From assembly GCA_030587435.1 (NCBI GenBank), contig JAUQZC010000085.1, forward strand, positions 1-54,467: a stretch of 54,467 nucleotides of DNA. The letters are read 5' to 3'. The translations under genes were made by a program, and so were the position numbers. This stretch comes from Candidatus Baldrarchaeota archaeon (lineage in GTDB: Archaea > Asgardarchaeota > Baldrarchaeia > Baldrarchaeales > DXJG01). Below the pieces are notes generated by a model. That model saw only the letters and a program-made list of their open reading frames with translations. It ran no database searches and was not told where the DNA came from. How positions within the stretch are numbered: the stretch's first letter is position 1; every line of letters starts with the position of its first letter. Below are positions 44,464 through 53,915 of this stretch, piece by piece.

Positions 44464-45399
44464 CTAAGTTTTAGTTAAATGTTTGGATATGTCGTTTCTA
44501 AACTCCTTTAGAACTTTAAAAAAATCTGCAATGTCTTTTGGCGTTAACGGTCTTAGTTTTTCGAAATCGTACATTTCTAGGTCAAGAATTATGTGTACTC
44601 TATTTGGAGAAACATGCAAATGTATATGGTTAAAGAATGGCTCTATTTTATCTCTATACTTTTCAAAGACATTGTTTATTAAGTTACTTGACGATTCAAA
44701 ATCTCCCTCAATTTTCACTGGAAAGTGAACATCAAGATTTAAGATTCCACCGATCTCTCTTTCTAATTCTACATCCATATCTGCTTCTGAACCGAAAAGT
44801 TCTATAAATGCTTCAAGTTCATTTATCGAAGTTATTGGAGTATTATATGGATTAAAACGAACAAGTTTTCTACTTATATCAACGTAAAAATTTAAACCAT
44901 CAATAACGAAATAAATCCTATTATTTTTGTTTAAAGCTGAAATCTTTCTATTTTTTACTATAGTTTCCTTACCTAGTATTTTAATAAGGTCTTTAATGTT
45001 GCGTGACATGATAAGATCGAATATCTTCTTGTGACTTTTAAAAACAGTTTTTAAAAAATCTTTTAAAGGAACACTAGCATCTCTTAATGTTTTAGTTCCT
45101 TTAAAGGCCATTTGAATTTCTTTTAAAAATTGAAAGTAGCAAAACTCAGGTAAATCTCCCTTTTTCACACCCATTTCGATCAACATAGACAGAAAAGATC
45201 TATTACGGCCACATTTCGGCATCAAAATACAGTGCATCCTATTTGCTTGGCACTCTCTGCATACTTTCTCCATAATCTCTAAAAATTCTCTAGAAATAAG
45301 ATCTAGATCTTCACGGCTTAACCCTTTTTCTAAAAGCTTCACAAGTTTGTCCTTATATCTCTGGTACACGTTGATCCACTCGCATTGCCTTGTTGGCAT
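44464..45399 (-). CDS. Hypothetical protein, operon partner of the giant coiled-coil protein
   Basis: A 311-residue protein of unknown family. The N-terminal part is helical with Cys at about 6, 47, 50, 57 and 63 (VCRECQANRMHCILMPKC), a possible metal site. The middle (about 165-205) has NRIYFVIDGLNFYVDISRKL, a strand-rich domain, and the last ~90 residues end with HLHVSPNRVHIILDLEMYDF and a helix. No membrane segment. ATG 45399 is preferred; no ribosome site is visible before it, so it may be leaderless. It is transcribed first in a two-gene unit with the coiled-coil protein and its function is probably linked. Confidence 0.65.
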   Translation of the reverse strand: MPTRQCEWINVYQRYKDKLVKLLEKGLSREDLDLISREFLEIMEKVCRECQANRMHCILMPKCGRNRSFLSMLIEMGVKKGDLPEFCYFQFLKEIQMAFKGTKTLRDASVPLKDFLKTVFKSHKKIFDLIMSRNIKDLIKILGKETIVKNRKISALNKNNRIYFVIDGLNFYVDISRKLVRFNPYNTPITSINELEAFIELFGSEADMDVELEREIGGILNLDVHFPVKIEGDFESSSNLINNVFEKYRDKIEPFFNHIHLHVSPNRVHIILDLEMYDFEKLRPLTPKDIADFFKVLKEFRNDISKHLTKT

Positions 45400-45543
45400 T
45401 AATTGCAACTGGCAAATTTATTAAATTTTAACATCGAAATATTCAAACTTACGATAAATATAAAAGCTTTCTTTGATAGAGGCAAGATGTGTAAGGGCAT
45501 ACGTGTATTCTCGTTATTTGAAATTTGACAAGGTGTATAAGCC

Positions 45544-46425
<882 letters not shown>

Positions 46426-46460
46426 AAATTAAATAACCAGAACTGAACAATGTAAGGCTT

Positions 46461-47012
46461 TCATATCTCTGTTCTCGATATTTGATAGATTTTTATATTA
46501 AGCCTAGGAACTAGAGCCAATATTACAGCATGTTCGGTTAATTTAGTTCTATCCATAACGTTTTTAGTTAAAAATCCTATTAATCCTTCCTTTCTTTTGC
46601 TTTCCTCTACGCCAAATATTTTGTCAGTAGCTTCCCCGACTTCCTCACCAAAGTTGAAAACTCTCTCAATTACACTACTTGGAGCTTCAAATATTCCTCC
46701 CGCGCCCAGCGTAATTCCTCCATCTCTATCAACTATTGCACACCATTGACGAAGACCATACTTTCCATTAAGCATAGGAATTTTTACTAGCCCTGACTCT
46801 ATGCCAACGCCAAAATTGCAGTCAGAATTTTTTAGAACCAACTTAGCGCGGTTAATTGCACCCCTTACAATTTCGTGGTCCCCAAAAGGCTGTCTAGAAA
46901 CTCCGCTTTCCACAGGTATCATTAAGACTTGGACATCTGGATAAAAAATAGAAAATACATTTTTAACAGCCCTGAGTTTCACCGGATTACTCGTACCGAC
47001 CCCTACCTTCAT
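46461..47012 (-). CDS. Inosine/xanthosine triphosphatase (DUF84/YjjX family)
   Basis: A 183-residue protein with the family start KVGVGTSNPVKLRAVKNVF, the SGVSRQPFGDHEIVRGAINRA helix, and FGVGIESGLVKI. YjjX-type enzymes hydrolyse non-canonical purine triphosphates (ITP, XTP) to keep them out of nucleic acids; they are related to Maf/HAM1 folds. It is in the same direction as the metal-ABC operon, 97 bases after the DtxR gene. ATG 47012 has GGTGATTTT just before it. Convergent with deoC. Confidence 0.9.
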   Translation of the reverse strand: MKVGVGTSNPVKLRAVKNVFSIFYPDVQVLMIPVESGVSRQPFGDHEIVRGAINRAKLVLKNSDCNFGVGIESGLVKIPMLNGKYGLRQWCAIVDRDGGITLGAGGIFEAPSSVIERVFNFGEEVGEATDKIFGVEESKRKEGLIGFLTKNVMDRTKLTEHAVILALVPRLNIKIYQISRTEI

Positions 47013-47109
47013 AAAATCACCTACGGCAACCTATAAATGAAGCATCATGAGCAAATTAATGTTGTAATCCGTTAAATTAATTCATTATTGACTAGTTTTT
47101 CTTTTGATT

Positions 47110-47601
47110 TCATGAAGTTTCCACACGGATAGTGTTTGAATTTTTTGTTCGTTTTCTCTCTGCATTAATTTTGGCATAGCAGCATTTTTCATTTCTAAAC
47201 ACAGGTTTTCCGTGAGGACATACTTCTGGATGATTTAAAAAGCTGCAAATTTTATCTGCAAGCTTTTCTGATAAAAGGAAGTCAAATGAAGATGCCTCAT
47301 TACATGCTTCGTCCATATCGTAACCAAACATTTTAATTAAAAAAATTTCCAGCAGACGATGTTTCCTTAAAACCGTTTTTGCTATACTTCTACCTTTTTC
47401 GGTGAGTTTTACACCTCTGTAAGGAACATATTCAACGTACTCCTTTTCAGATAGTTTTCTTAACATCTCCGTGACCGTTGAAGGATGAAGAGAAAATTTT
47501 CTAGCAATCTCCAACGTTTTAACTACCCTTTTCCCCTCTGTTTCAAAATCCAATAAAACTTTAAGATAATCGTAGACTCTTTTCCCCTTCACCCTATCCA
47601 T
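47110..47601 (-). CDS. DtxR/MntR-family metal-dependent regulator
   Basis: A 163-residue iron/manganese-type regulator. Residues ~10-65 form the winged helix (LEIARKFSLHPSTVTEMLRKL with recognition helix, then YVPYRGVKLTEKGR), followed by the dimerisation and metal domain with EACNEASSFDFLLSEKLADKI and NHPEVCPHG (Cys/His metal ligands). Metal-loaded dimers repress transport genes. It is the last gene of the ABC metal-uptake operon, 31 bases after znuB, so it probably feeds back on it. GGTGAACGTA precedes ATG 47601; the GTG at 47610 is the alternative. No SH3 domain. Confidence 0.9.
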   Translation of the reverse strand: MDRVKGKRVYDYLKVLLDFETEGKRVVKTLEIARKFSLHPSTVTEMLRKLSEKEYVEYVPYRGVKLTEKGRSIAKTVLRKHRLLEIFLIKMFGYDMDEACNEASSFDFLLSEKLADKICSFLNHPEVCPHGKPVFRNEKCCYAKINAERKRTKNSNTIRVETS

Positions 47602-47632
47602 TACGTTCACCTTCAGTGAAATGTTGACAGTT

Positions 47633-48466
47633 TTATTTACGAGAGACTATTAAAGCAATGAAATATGAAGCTGTAACGATTAAACCAGCAATAGCGCTTG
47701 GCGCAACATTAACACATAGCGCAGCGATAATTAAACCGATAATACCGCCGAAAAGAGCTATAATAAACGACCATATCATAACTGAGGTTGTACTCTTGGA
47801 AAACTGGTTTGCAGCAGCTGCAGGAGCAACAATCATAGCGTAAACCAGTATGGCACCTACACCCTTTAAAACAACAACTACAGATAGTGCAATCAATAAA
47901 AGCATGACATAGTGATAGAGTTCTGCATGAACACCATATGCAGTTGCTCCTTCCATGTCAAATGAAACGAAGACAAATTCCTTATAGAATAGTAAGGTCG
48001 TAAAAATGACAATCAACGTTGCAACTGCGAGAAGAAGTAAATCTTTTTCAGTTAACAATAAGATGTCTCCTATAATAAGTCCCCAAGCTCTTACAGCGTA
48101 CTCCTTGATCATTGAAATAAGTAATATTGCAATGCTCATTGTTAATGCGAAGGAAACACCAATTGCGACTTCCATTTTTTCACTTTCACCTTTACGGCCC
48201 ACATAACCAGCTATTAAAGCTGTGATTATCGCGAAAATAGCTGCGCCAAGTACTTCGGGGAAACCTGGAATAATACCATACATGTCTAAAAGGATAGCTA
48301 ATGCTGCTCCAGCTAAAGCTGCGTGAGCAACACCAGCTACTAAAAAGGTTAACCCTCTATAGACGGTGAAGCTTCCAGCGGTTGAAGCTACAAAAGCAAT
48401 TAACACTACAGCTATGATCGCTCTTATCATGAAAGGCGATAATAAAACATCTAATATGTTAGGCAT
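47633..48466 (-). CDS. Zn/Mn-type ABC transporter permease
   Basis: A 277-residue membrane protein of the ZnuB/MntB/TroC family with about eight or nine hydrophobic helices. The family's GLTFLVAGVAHAALAGAALA, YGVHAELYHYVMLLLIAL and KGVGAILVYAMIVAPAAAA are visible, the last being the coupling loop. It forms the channel for Zn2+ or Mn2+ import. Start ATG 48466, with AGGTGATACTC before it, overlaps the ATPase stop by eight bases. The DtxR gene follows. Metal identity cannot be told from sequence alone. Confidence 0.92.
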   Translation of the reverse strand: MPNILDVLLSPFMIRAIIAVVLIAFVASTAGSFTVYRGLTFLVAGVAHAALAGAALAILLDMYGIIPGFPEVLGAAIFAIITALIAGYVGRKGESEKMEVAIGVSFALTMSIAILLISMIKEYAVRAWGLIIGDILLLTEKDLLLLAVATLIVIFTTLLFYKEFVFVSFDMEGATAYGVHAELYHYVMLLLIALSVVVVLKGVGAILVYAMIVAPAAAANQFSKSTTSVMIWSFIIALFGGIIGLIIAALCVNVAPSAIAGLIVTASYFIALIVSRK

Positions 48467-49247
48467 GAGTATCACCTGAAAGAACGTAACATACTCCTTC
48501 GTGAGCTATAATCTTAACGGCAGCCCCGTAAGCTTTCAATAGAACTTCATCTTTTATTACATCGTCCGGCTTACCGTAAGCTATAAGCTTTTTGTTAAGA
48601 ATCATTATTTTATCTAAACATTCAATAACCGGATTAACATCGTGAGTCACTAAAACGACCGTTATGTTTTCCCGCATGCGAAGGTTAAAAAGTATGTTCA
48701 AAATCTCTCTTTGCGTAGGTATATCTACCGCTGAGAAGGGTTCATCGAGTAGTAGCATTTTAGGTTCGACGGCTAAAGCTCTGGCAATTAAAACTCTTTG
48801 CTGCTGACCACCGGAAAGGTTAGAAAATTTTTTATCCCAAAAACCCATCATGTCCACTAATTCTAAAGCTTCTTTAACCTTTTTCATGTCATGTTTAGAT
48901 GGGACAGTAAGTGGGCCGTAACGTGCAAGTCTTCCCATAAGAACAATATCTGAAACCCTAATCGGAACGTTTGTTGAAATTCTTTCCCTCTGTGGTACAT
49001 AACCTATCATATGTCTAACTTTAGTAGCATTCTCCAATACATTTATTCCAAAAACTTTTATACTGCCCTTTTCGGGTTTAATAAGTCCAAGAATGCTTTT
49101 CAGTAAAGTTGTTTTCCCCGAACCATTTGGACCTATAATTGTAAGAAAAGATGGGTGTTCAAGCTTAAAACTAATGTCCTCTAGTGCTATTTCCTCGCCG
49201 TATTTTACCGTTAAGTTTTCAACTTCTATAGCGTAACTATTTTCCAC
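48459..49247 (-). CDS. Zn/Mn-type ABC transporter ATP-binding protein
   Basis: A 262-residue ATPase. Walker A is GPNGSGKTT, signature NLSGGQQQRVLIARAL, Walker B LLLDEPFSAVD, and H-loop VTHDVN. It is of the ZnuC/MntA type by gene context. GTG 49247 is chosen since GAGGTGATCTAT precedes it, giving VENSYAIEVENLTVKYG as the start; it overlaps the upstream binding-protein gene by 11 bases. It works with the permease at 47633 to import divalent metal. Confidence 0.93.
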   Translation of the reverse strand: MENSYAIEVENLTVKYGEEIALEDISFKLEHPSFLTIIGPNGSGKTTLLKSILGLIKPEKGSIKVFGINVLENATKVRHMIGYVPQRERISTNVPIRVSDIVLMGRLARYGPLTVPSKHDMKKVKEALELVDMMGFWDKKFSNLSGGQQQRVLIARALAVEPKMLLLDEPFSAVDIPTQREILNILFNLRMRENITVVLVTHDVNPVIECLDKIMILNKKLIAYGKPDDVIKDEVLLKAYGAAVKIIAHEGVCYVLSGDTHA

Positions 49248-50319
49248 ATAGATCACCTCGCAAAACACAAGTAAAACTAAAACCCTTTACCTCCATTTCC
49301 ACCTTTCTTCTAGCTTTATAAATCACAAAAGCTTCAATAATCGCAATAACAACTGAAACTATTACAACAAAATATAACCAAGGCAAGATACTACTAGTAA
49401 GACTACTTCTATACTCATCCATAGAATCTATTGTACCTTTCATCACTCCAGCATTATACATCATTAATTCAAAATAATTCATATCTTTAACACCAAAAAC
49501 TCTAACATAAACGACAGGTATGCCAGTGTCCCTTGAAACTTGTTCTGAAATTTCACCGGCTTTAGCGCCTCTCAAAATTTCTGGGCAAATAAGCATAGAA
49601 ATTTCGCCAGCCTTAATCGCAGCCTCTAACTCGGCGAGCTCAGTGGCATTCATAAACCTACCAGGACCCTTTAAAAGAACTGAAGCAATTTTCATTTTAA
49701 AAGCGTCAACCACATAAGCAGCACCGGGAACAGCGATAGCAACGCTCAAACCTTTCAAATTGTATTGCTCTGAAATGTCCTCTAGAAAATCGATTAAATT
49801 GGCAATTTTTTCTTCAAAACGTTGAAGATTGTAATCATAAACATCCTTACCGTCGGGATCTAATTCTACAAGTTTATCATGCACAGCTTTTGCAATAGCC
49901 AAAGCGTTTTCAGGTTTCATCCAGTAGCCATGGAAATTTCTTCTAAACCCTGGAATATCAAGCAAAGTTACATTATAACGTGCGTAGTCAACTAAATCGA
50001 GATAAGGCTTGCCGGGAGCATTTTCTAAAATGTTTTCTTCTAATGAAAAATTTTTAACACTAGCAAAGACAAGCAAGTCAGCTTCCAAAGCCTTTTGAAT
50101 ATCCTCAACAGTTAAAGCATAATTATGAGGATCAACACCCTCAGGCAAAATGGAATAAACATTAACCCTACTACCTCCGATACCCTTTACTATTCCACCT
50201 ATAATACTCATTGACGTTACTACGTTTAGATCACTATCATATGCTTGAACAAAGTTAAATGGATAAATTAATTGAGGAGTAACGATTAACATCGCTGTTA
50301 AAATGACGCTTAGCTTCAA
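49237..50319 (-). CDS. Zn/Mn-type ABC metal-binding protein with C-terminal membrane anchor
   Basis: A ~360-residue extracytoplasmic metal-binding lipoprotein-like protein (cluster A-I). A signal-like N-terminal helix (MKLSVILTAMLIVTPQ) is followed by the two-lobed fold: first ligand His in EGVDPHNYALT, second in NFHGYWMKPENALAI; the third His common in ZnuA is not obvious (VPGAAYVVDAF); a final Asp lies in GVKDMNYFEL. A C-terminal transmembrane helix (PWLYFVVIVSVVIAIIEAFVI) anchors it, typical of archaeal binding proteins lacking a lipobox. TTG 50319 has GGTGGGA upstream; an earlier TTG at 50352 would place the palindrome inside the gene. Confidence 0.9.
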   Translation of the reverse strand: MKLSVILTAMLIVTPQLIYPFNFVQAYDSDLNVVTSMSIIGGIVKGIGGSRVNVYSILPEGVDPHNYALTVEDIQKALEADLLVFASVKNFSLEENILENAPGKPYLDLVDYARYNVTLLDIPGFRRNFHGYWMKPENALAIAKAVHDKLVELDPDGKDVYDYNLQRFEEKIANLIDFLEDISEQYNLKGLSVAIAVPGAAYVVDAFKMKIASVLLKGPGRFMNATELAELEAAIKAGEISMLICPEILRGAKAGEISEQVSRDTGIPVVYVRVFGVKDMNYFELMMYNAGVMKGTIDSMDEYRSSLTSSILPWLYFVVIVSVVIAIIEAFVIYKARRKVEMEVKGFSFTCVLRGDLCGK

Positions 50320-50333
50320 AGAGTTTTCCCACC

Positions 50334-50358
50334 AAAATTTTGGTACTACCAAAATTTT
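50334..50358. promoter_or_regulatory. 25-base perfect palindrome before the metal ABC operon
   Basis: Arms AAAATTTTGGTA (50334-50345) and TACCAAAATTTT (50347-50358) are exact complements around one central base. It lies 15 bases upstream of the binding-protein start at 50319, the expected place for a repressor site, and its form resembles DtxR/MntR-family operators. The cognate regulator is encoded at the end of the same operon. Confidence 0.65.
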
Positions 50359-50583
50359 AAGAAAATTATCCTTTTATAAATATAACTACCTAAAACGGTT
50401 GCAGAAACTCATATTTTTAGAAATTTCAGTAAATGTTTCAATGATGTTTTGGATTCTTATCTTAAGTGTGGGTTCTATTTTATCGCTCATGATACATTTA
50501 AAGGGAATTAGGTTGGCTTCATCTTCACAAACTTTATTTACTCCATTTAAGTATAGGTTTTAAATGTGAGGGTGAGGAGCATT

Positions 50584-52212
50584 ATGTCGCTTAAAAAAGT
50601 TGAGAAACATGAAATGCAAGGAAGAAAACTTGAGGAAGAAGGCAAGTTTAAGAAAGCAATAGAGAAATATCAAAAAGCCATAGAAATTATTGATAAAAAC
50701 GTAGCTCTTTACCCTGAGGAAAGAATAAGAAAAGCAATACTATACGCTAGAATGGGTTACTGCTACAAAAACTTAAATCTCATATCAAATATGATTTCAG
50801 CTTTTCAGATAGCTGCAAAAGAAGCTGAAAAATGCGCAACAGATAACCCAACCCTACTTGAAAGAGCAATAACTTATCACATCCTCGCTAATTCGCCAAA
50901 GGACACTATAAACCAGTTACTGGAAAGAGTTCTTGAAATGTATAGAAACGAGGGCAACATCGAAAAGACGGTCGACATCTTGCTGAGACTTGAAAGAATT
51001 CCAGATGCTGTTTCATTACTAATAGATGCAGAAAAATTGTGTGAAGAGTCTGGAGATTATAAAGGGGCAGCTAAATATCTAGATATGATTGCCAGATGCT
51101 ACATTTTCATGGAAGATTATATTAGTGCAGCGGAAGCATATGAAAAGACATACGAACTTATTAAAAGAGCGGGCGAAAAGAACTATGAAACGTTGGAACG
51201 AATATGCAAAACTGCCAGCAAATGTTATCTCTACGCTGGCATGGAAGAAAAAGCTAAATTCATTCTTCTTAACTCTGTGATGCTTTACAAAGAAGAGATG
51301 GAAGATCGGTTAGCGAAAAACAGAATAGTTTCTGCTGCAAAGGCCCTCATGAATGTAGCCAAAACCTACATGAAATTAAATGAAGAAGAAAAATTTGACG
51401 AGACCTGGCAAAAGGCTATAAATCTTCATATTCAAGCATTAAATGAAGAGAATGATCTATACAAAAAGGCTTTTCTATCATTCACAATAGCAAAGCATTA
51501 CGAAAACAGGGGAAAGACAGATGAATCGCTTAACTACTATGGAATGGGATTCGAATACTATTTTAAAGCAATTAAAAAAGTAAAAATCGAAGAAATAGAG
51601 ATGAAAGAGTTAAAGGCGATTACTGAACATTTAAGTAAATTAGAAGAGAAGAAAAAGAAAAAATATCAAAAGAAAATCGAATCTCTTCTTTCTCAAAAAT
51701 GGAAAAAAATGCAAAAAACTAAAATTATCGACAGCAAACTCGCTTCCGACATTTGTATATTAGCAGACTGCTTAGAGCTACTAGGAAAACAAAAAGATGC
51801 AAGGAACCTTTACATTTTTGGAGCTAGAATCTACGAAAGACTAATATTCGACTACGATGTAAGCCACCTCTGTGATGATGCAAATTTAATGGCAATCGAT
51901 GCTTTATTAGCTCAACATATAATACGAGCTACCATAAGCTATCTCTCAAGCAAATATTACACTGGAGAGCTACTCGGCAAATTAGGAAAACTCTTATCTC
52001 TTTCAGAAAACCTCCCTCTTCACGTGAGAGACATAAAATTCTTAGATCTATTAAGACGCATAATTGTAGCCATTAGACTAGGAGACAAAGAGCAGATCAA
52101 AAACGTAAAGGCGTTCTTGGATGGCCCTCTCGAAACCCTGCTGGAAACGTCAAAAACAGAAATGAGCAGGCTAAACGTATTACTTGATTTTTTAACTACA
52201 ACCATCCGTTGA
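50584..52212 (+). CDS. TPR-repeat, SNAP-like protein
   Basis: A 542-residue, all-helical soluble protein. Tandem helix pairs of TPR type are visible: EEEGKFKKAIEKYQKAIEII, RMGYCYKNLNLISNMISAFQ, SGDYKGAAKYLDMIARCYIF, MEDYISAAEAYEKTYELI, NRIVSAAKALMNVAKTYMKL and GKTDESLNYYGMGFEYYFK. Such proteins are adaptors for protein-protein contacts; the long helical array resembles the alpha-SNAP-like group, not a firm assignment. GGTGAGGAGC before ATG 50584 sets the start (GTG 50566 would run through it). It is divergent from the metal ABC operon and has no other partner. Confidence 0.75.
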   Translation: MSLKKVEKHEMQGRKLEEEGKFKKAIEKYQKAIEIIDKNVALYPEERIRKAILYARMGYCYKNLNLISNMISAFQIAAKEAEKCATDNPTLLERAITYHILANSPKDTINQLLERVLEMYRNEGNIEKTVDILLRLERIPDAVSLLIDAEKLCEESGDYKGAAKYLDMIARCYIFMEDYISAAEAYEKTYELIKRAGEKNYETLERICKTASKCYLYAGMEEKAKFILLNSVMLYKEEMEDRLAKNRIVSAAKALMNVAKTYMKLNEEEKFDETWQKAINLHIQALNEENDLYKKAFLSFTIAKHYENRGKTDESLNYYGMGFEYYFKAIKKVKIEEIEMKELKAITEHLSKLEEKKKKKYQKKIESLLSQKWKKMQKTKIIDSKLASDICILADCLELLGKQKDARNLYIFGARIYERLIFDYDVSHLCDDANLMAIDALLAQHIIRATISYLSSKYYTGELLGKLGKLLSLSENLPLHVRDIKFLDLLRRIIVAIRLGDKEQIKNVKAFLDGPLETLLETSKTEMSRLNVLLDFLTTTIR

Positions 52213-52340
52213 TATGCCCGTTAAGTTGAATTAGTATAAACATTTCTTTTATTTGGATGGCTCAGAAAGTTAAATTACAAAATTAAGACGGTGCTGCCTA
52301 AAACTATCGTAAACATCAATAATGAATAGTAATTTGCATT

Positions 52341-53465
52341 TTATGAATCAGATTTTTTCTGTAGTATTGTTCTCAGTCTTTTCAATGCTTTAATACGTTC
52401 TTTCTCCCCTATTTTGGCCATTTTCAAAGCTTCCTCTAGAATTTGTGCGCTTTTCTCCATTCTCTTTAAATTTACTGGATATGGAACTCCATCTTTCCCG
52501 CCATGGGCAAAAGAAAACTTAACAGGATCTCTCCAACTTGGAGGAGCGCCCCAAATAATTTCAGAAATCAAAGCTAAAGCTCTAATCGCGCCTGGGCCCA
52601 AACCCTTAATCAAAAGCAGCTCCTCGTAATTGCGAGGTTGTAATTCGTAAGCTCTTTTAACAGCTTTCCAATCTATTCTTCTAGGCATAACAAGAACAGG
52701 AACATCCAGCGATCTACGTGTTCTTCCTATGTCAAAAAGCGTTTTTTGCTTAGGGTCTCTAACAACACTGAGAAACAGCTTTTGAAGCTTTTTAGGACTA
52801 TCTTTGACCAGATCTAAAGAAATTTTCCTACATTCCTCACTTTTCTTAGCAGTCATATCTAAAACTTTACTTCGCATAACATCACTAACTATAGCGGTAT
52901 GAGGCTCATTAACAAAACTGTTAAGACCTAGTGAAAGCCAATGATACCTCCTAGCTTCCTTACTTAAGGGACACATACCTTGCTGAATAACCGCCCATTT
53001 CCCATCCTCACTAATAACCATAGTATGATGATACAGTTGAAAACCATCTTGTAAAGCCGCATTATCAACCTTAGCAACCAACCTACTAACCCTTTGCAAC
53101 TCTCTAACCTTATCTTCACCAAAACCGAAAACCTCACCAATAATCGCAATTTCTTCAGGAGCCTTCCTACTAGTGATGCCTTTACCACCAACAACAGCAA
53201 TGCCGTCTTTCTCCGGATCAAAAACGGTTTTTAAAACCCCCATAGTAACAGTAGTGGTCCCACTACTATGCCAGTCGTAACCTAAAACACATGCGAGACT
53301 CTGAAACCAAAAAGTGTCAGAAAGACGTTTAAGAACCTCTAAAGGACCATATTCATCAATGATTATATCAAAAATGGCACGAGCTAACTTAGTCATCCTA
53401 GTGATCAACCAATGAGGTGCACGACCTGGATGAAGAGGCAAAATGGAAATCCCAGTTCTTTTCAC
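52341..53465 (-). CDS. DUF763-family protein
   Basis: A 374-residue protein that matches the DUF763 family of thermophilic archaea and bacteria: MKRTGISILPLHPGRAPHWL at the start, LSDTFWFQSLACVLGYDWHS, SGTTTVTMGVLKTVFDPEKD, GKGITSRKAPEEI and QDGFQLYHHTMVISEDG. A possible helix-hairpin-helix segment (LLIKGLGPGAIRALALI) near residues 285-305 suggests nucleic-acid binding. The biochemical role is not established. It stands alone, convergent with the TPR gene. It is one of the signs of a thermophile. Confidence 0.88.
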   Translation of the reverse strand: MKRTGISILPLHPGRAPHWLITRMTKLARAIFDIIIDEYGPLEVLKRLSDTFWFQSLACVLGYDWHSSGTTTVTMGVLKTVFDPEKDGIAVVGGKGITSRKAPEEIAIIGEVFGFGEDKVRELQRVSRLVAKVDNAALQDGFQLYHHTMVISEDGKWAVIQQGMCPLSKEARRYHWLSLGLNSFVNEPHTAIVSDVMRSKVLDMTAKKSEECRKISLDLVKDSPKKLQKLFLSVVRDPKQKTLFDIGRTRRSLDVPVLVMPRRIDWKAVKRAYELQPRNYEELLLIKGLGPGAIRALALISEIIWGAPPSWRDPVKFSFAHGGKDGVPYPVNLKRMEKSAQILEEALKMAKIGEKERIKALKRLRTILQKKSDS

Positions 53466-53612
53466 AACAGTCCACCAGAGCCAGAGAATATACTTTAAAC
53501 GTTCAATAAATAATACAGTACTTCAACTTCTCTATTACTACCACTCCATATAGTCTTGTTAATTTTTCGATTTAAAACTAGAAGGATAGATGTAAGGAAA
53601 GAAATATATTTG

Positions 53613-53786
53613 TTAGTCTTCTTCGCCAAGTAGATTGTAAAGAGCTACAGCAATTGATCCCAAAATACTAGCTATAACTGAGTATATTTTTCCAATCTTT
53701 AGGACGACCATAGTGAGATATATTATTACAGCGGCTGCAAGAGCAACGATGCCCACCAAAAAGTAAAATTCCATGTTCTTTTCCAT
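53613..53786 (-). CDS. Tiny two-helix membrane protein
   Basis: A 57-residue frame with an excellent ribosome site (GGAGGGTTACAA before ATG 53786). The product has two hydrophobic helices: FYFLVGIVALAAAVIIYLTM, a short KIGK turn, and YSVIASILGSIAVALYNLL, ending GEED. It lies between DUF763 and the MFS gene on the same strand. Small membrane proteins of this kind often assist larger transporters, but the partner here is not known. Confidence 0.68.
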   Translation of the reverse strand: MEKNMEFYFLVGIVALAAAVIIYLTMVVLKIGKIYSVIASILGSIAVALYNLLGEED

Positions 53787-53915
53787 TTGTAACCCTCCGA
53801 GAAGAAATTACCCACTTCTTCATCATAGGTTGTTAATAATTTAACAGTTTTGTGCAAATTATCAACTAATATAACTTGGGAACTTAGGTGTTTTAATATT
53901 TTACACTTGCATCGG

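Noticed and set aside
50303..50563. Plus-strand hydrophobic frame (86 codons) between the metal operon and the TPR gene
   Set aside because: Overlaps the palindrome and the metal-binding protein's start, has no ribosome site at any internal ATG, and the hydrophobicity comes from T-rich promoter DNA.
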